This document shows, piece after piece, positions 40,654 to 41,714 of a stretch of 41,714 bases of DNA. Location of the stretch: contig CAYNKQ010000011.1 in the NCBI GenBank assembly GCA_964397855.1, forward strand, positions 1 to 41,714, given 5' to 3'. Both the position numbers and the translations under genes were made by a program. Every line of letters starts with the position of its first letter. The stretch's first letter is position 1. The DNA comes from UBA7683 sp964397855. Lineage in GTDB: Bacteria; Patescibacteriota; Saccharimonadia; Saccharimonadales; UBA7683. The notes under the pieces are model-generated. The model worked only from the letters and a program-made list of their open reading frames with translations, made no database searches and was not told where the DNA came from.

Positions 40654-40670
40654 AGCTAAGCTACGGGTGC
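40654..40670 (-). pseudogene. tRNA-Arg 5'-end fragment
   Basis: On the minus strand GCACCCGTAGCTTAGCT matches the first 17 nt of the intact tRNA-Arg (GCACCCGTAGCTCAGCT) with one mismatch, 109 bp upstream of it. The rest of the tRNA is absent. Either a tRNA duplication remnant or an integration scar. Confidence 0.6.
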
Positions 40671-40743
40671 TCATGATTTTGGCGACCGTTCGCGAACGAA
40701 CAGTACGCCAAACCCTAAAATTTGAGGTACTTTCTGTTTATCG

Positions 40744-40807
40744 TAGGACTTTCACACCCGTGCGCTTATCCAGAGTTTGGACGAACGCTAAAGGTGTGAA
40801 AGTCCTA
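40744..40807. repeat. 64-bp element with 15-bp perfect inverted repeats
   Basis: TAGGACTTTCACACC (40744-40758) and GGTGTGAAAGTCCTA (40793-40807) are perfectly complementary. The 34-nt centre can fold further (GCG...TCCA...TGGA...CGC). It has no T-run on either strand and no gene inside. It could be a small non-autonomous mobile element or a folded RNA/DNA hairpin. Confidence 0.7.
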
Positions 40808-40898
40808 TGTTCAATATCCAGAACAGATGAAAGTGTATCATAAAAACAGATTAGTGTCATTAACTGTTTTCTTACAAGTATTAGTCGGCTTTTCTCGG

Positions 40899-41459
40899 CT
40901 AGAATCGAATCTTATTCATGAATCGATCAATTGTGTCCATCTGGCGCTCTTGGTGAGGCAAGTGGGCTGCGAGTGTATCAAAAATTTTCTCGGCGTCATC
41001 GAGACCAAAATAAATAGTCAACGGAGGCATGAATCGCTTGGTCGGTTCAAGAAAGATACTTGGAATTGGGCCATCTTGCATGATGCTGAAGGTTCGAAAG
41101 TCATCATAGGAATACTGCTTTTGCCCAACTTTGATTGTGGTGGCCATCAGCGAATACGAAAGTGTTCGAGGCTTTTGGGTAGCAAATACACCAAATGCCA
41201 GACCAGCGACCAGAATCACAACACTTGAAAGAATATCTTTTGTCAGAAGATACATGACCGCAGCCACTGCAACAATTGCCAACGCGAGCAGCCCAAGCCA
41301 TCCGGTGCTCTTTTTATGGTCGATAAACTCCGAAGCCTGCCATTGCACGGGATGTTCAGACACATTTAGGGCAGGTGCCTCCGGCCGCGCATCTATAGCT
41401 GGTGCGGGTGGAGCCGTGCCAGTGTACTGAAAGTCGTTGTTACCCCCGTTTTGATCCAT
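40899..41459 (-). CDS. Two-helix membrane protein of unknown function
   Basis: A 186-aa protein: a polar, Pro/Ala-rich N-terminus (residues ~1-45: APPAPAIDARPEAPALN), two adjacent helices (~51-70 and 75-91), then a cytoplasmic PH-like beta domain (TIKVGQKQYSYDDFRTFSIM, FMPPLTIYFG) and a helical end (DTLAAHLPHQERQMDTIDRF). Similar in plan to the PH-domain membrane protein at 6612 but not clearly related. TACACT (41466-41471, minus strand) ends 6 nt before ATG 41459; the longer frame from 41519 would contain the promoter. Confidence 0.7.
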   Translation of the reverse strand: MDQNGGNNDFQYTGTAPPAPAIDARPEAPALNVSEHPVQWQASEFIDHKKSTGWLGLLALAIVAVAAVMYLLTKDILSSVVILVAGLAFGVFATQKPRTLSYSLMATTIKVGQKQYSYDDFRTFSIMQDGPIPSIFLEPTKRFMPPLTIYFGLDDAEKIFDTLAAHLPHQERQMDTIDRFMNKIRF

Positions 41460-41536
41460 ATGTAAAGTGTACCTTAAGCGTAATAAAAGGGCAATCAGCG
41501 AGCTGGCTTCGGACCTCACTTTCTTTGCAAAAGAAA

Positions 41537-41558
41537 AAGATCAGGCAAACCTGATCTT
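41537..41558 (-). terminator. Terminator behind the truncated tRNA-Ser copy
   Basis: AAGATCAGG-TTTG-CCTGATCTT on the minus strand is followed by TTTCTTTT. It shows that the truncated copy at 41566 was once a complete tRNA gene with its own terminator. Confidence 0.75.
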
Positions 41559-41565
41559 CATCTCC

Positions 41566-41583
41566 TGGCGGAGAGGGAGGGAT
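41566..41583 (-). pseudogene. tRNA-Ser 3'-end fragment
   Basis: It retains encoded CCA, discriminator G, the 3' acceptor strand CCTCTCC and one T-stem strand. A 23-nt identical direct repeat (41561-41583 and 41677-41699) covers this part and 5 flanking bases of the intact tRNA-Ser at the window edge. The similarity stops inside the T loop. Confidence 0.75.
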
Positions 41584-41650
41584 AGCGCTACGCTTTTCCA
41601 CTTCGTTACACCGAACCTGTAGCTCGAATCAATCTCTTCAAGAAGAGAAA

Positions 41651-41672
41651 CGCTCAGCATTGCTGCTGAGCG
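41651..41672 (-). terminator. Terminator of the edge tRNA-Ser
   Basis: CGCTCAGCA-GCAA-TGCTGAGCG on the minus strand, followed by TTTCTCTTCTT, lies 10 nt after the tRNA CCA. Confidence 0.8.
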
Positions 41673-41681
41673 CCACTCTCC

Positions 41682-41714
41682 TGGCGGAGAGGGAGGGATT
41701 CGAACCCTCGAAGG
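41682..41714 (-). tRNA. tRNA-Ser (3' part; cut by window edge, anticodon outside)
   Basis: Encoded CCA (41682-41684), discriminator G, acceptor strand CCTCTCC, T arm GAGGG-TTCGAAT-CCCTC and the start of what looks like a long variable arm. The acceptor equals that of tRNA-Ser(GGA), so a serine isoacceptor is likely; Leu is less likely given discriminator G. Confidence 0.7.

Larger units (their letters stand above)
40562..40898. other. Gene-free stretch with a tRNA fragment and a long inverted repeat
   Basis: No credible ORF. It holds the tRNA-Arg 5' fragment at 40654-40670 and the inverted repeat at 40744-40807, described separately. The remaining sequence is AT-rich spacer with no promoter clearly assignable to tRNA-Arg. 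Confidence 0.5.

Noticed and set aside
40744..40807. Integron attC site
   Set aside because: Size fits, but the ends lack the RYYYAAC/GTTRRRY core boxes and no integrase or cassette gene is nearby.
1..41714. CRISPR array, phage genes, transposases or toxin-antitoxin pairs
   Set aside because: No regularly spaced repeats and no product resembling these families was found on either strand.
1..41714. Recoded TGA (glycine) as in Gracilibacteria
   Set aside because: TGA ends several genes at the expected family length (e.g. the ABC ATPase), and conserved proteins read through without in-frame TGA.

Overview
The window looks like a piece of a Candidatus Saccharibacteria (TM7) or closely related Patescibacteria genome. 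The signs are short genes packed on both strands, moderate AT bias, the standard code (TGA is used as a stop), a shortened MurE-type Mur ligase, many small membrane proteins and large cytosolic proteins with no recognisable family, and almost no biosynthesis. No phage, transposase, integrase gene or CRISPR array was seen.

Layout: (1) 1-3.8 kb: two divergent YaaA paralogues flank a tRNA-Ser(GCT). A 49-aa zinc-ribbon gene, an AlkD-type glycosylase divergent from rlmH, and a YqfO-domain/DUF1801 pair follow. (2) 3.9-9.0 kb: an SDR, a SHOCT protein, an AI-2E-type permease, several small membrane proteins and a secreted protein. (3) 9-18.2 kb: a TyrA-like dehydrogenase, tRNA-Ser(GGA), a 614-aa unknown, a MacB-type ABC exporter, a bifunctional PGI/PMI, a C39-like peptidase and a TrmB-like regulator. 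(4) 18.3-24.6 kb: groES-groEL under a CIRCE operator, an isolated GC-rich gene, a DDAH-like protein and a 436-aa unknown. (5) 24.6-33.1 kb: a MurE-like ligase, tsaD, valS, a shortened EPSP synthase homologue and a GC-rich lipoprotein gene. (6) 33.3-41.7 kb: a HIT protein, tRNA-Ser(CGA), cardiolipin synthase, CorA, a LysM/glucosaminidase/amidase wall hydrolase, a GCS2-type ligase with an overlapping partner, tRNA-Arg(GCG), and at the edge a tRNA-Ser with a truncated duplicate.

The strongest unifying signal is in the promoters. About twenty genes have a TANNNT-like -10 hexamer ending 6-8 nt before the start codon, with no Shine-Dalgarno sequence. They are probably transcribed as leaderless mRNAs, and this fixes several starts downstream of the longest ORF. 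Genes with a longer leader mostly carry a clear Shine-Dalgarno. Several divergent promoters are symmetric: one palindromic -10 is shared by alkD and rlmH, and four sites carry interleaved -35 boxes of the form TTGAC-N(4-7)-GTCAA.

Two ORFs (21501-21875 and 32355-33122) are visibly GC-rich with G/C-ending codons. They resemble actinobacterial genes but sit behind local-looking AT-rich promoters. Since Saccharibacteria live on Actinobacteria, transfer from a host is a plausible inference. The wall hydrolase, C39 peptidase, lipoprotein and membrane proteins fit a surface-attached lifestyle; no function is proved here.
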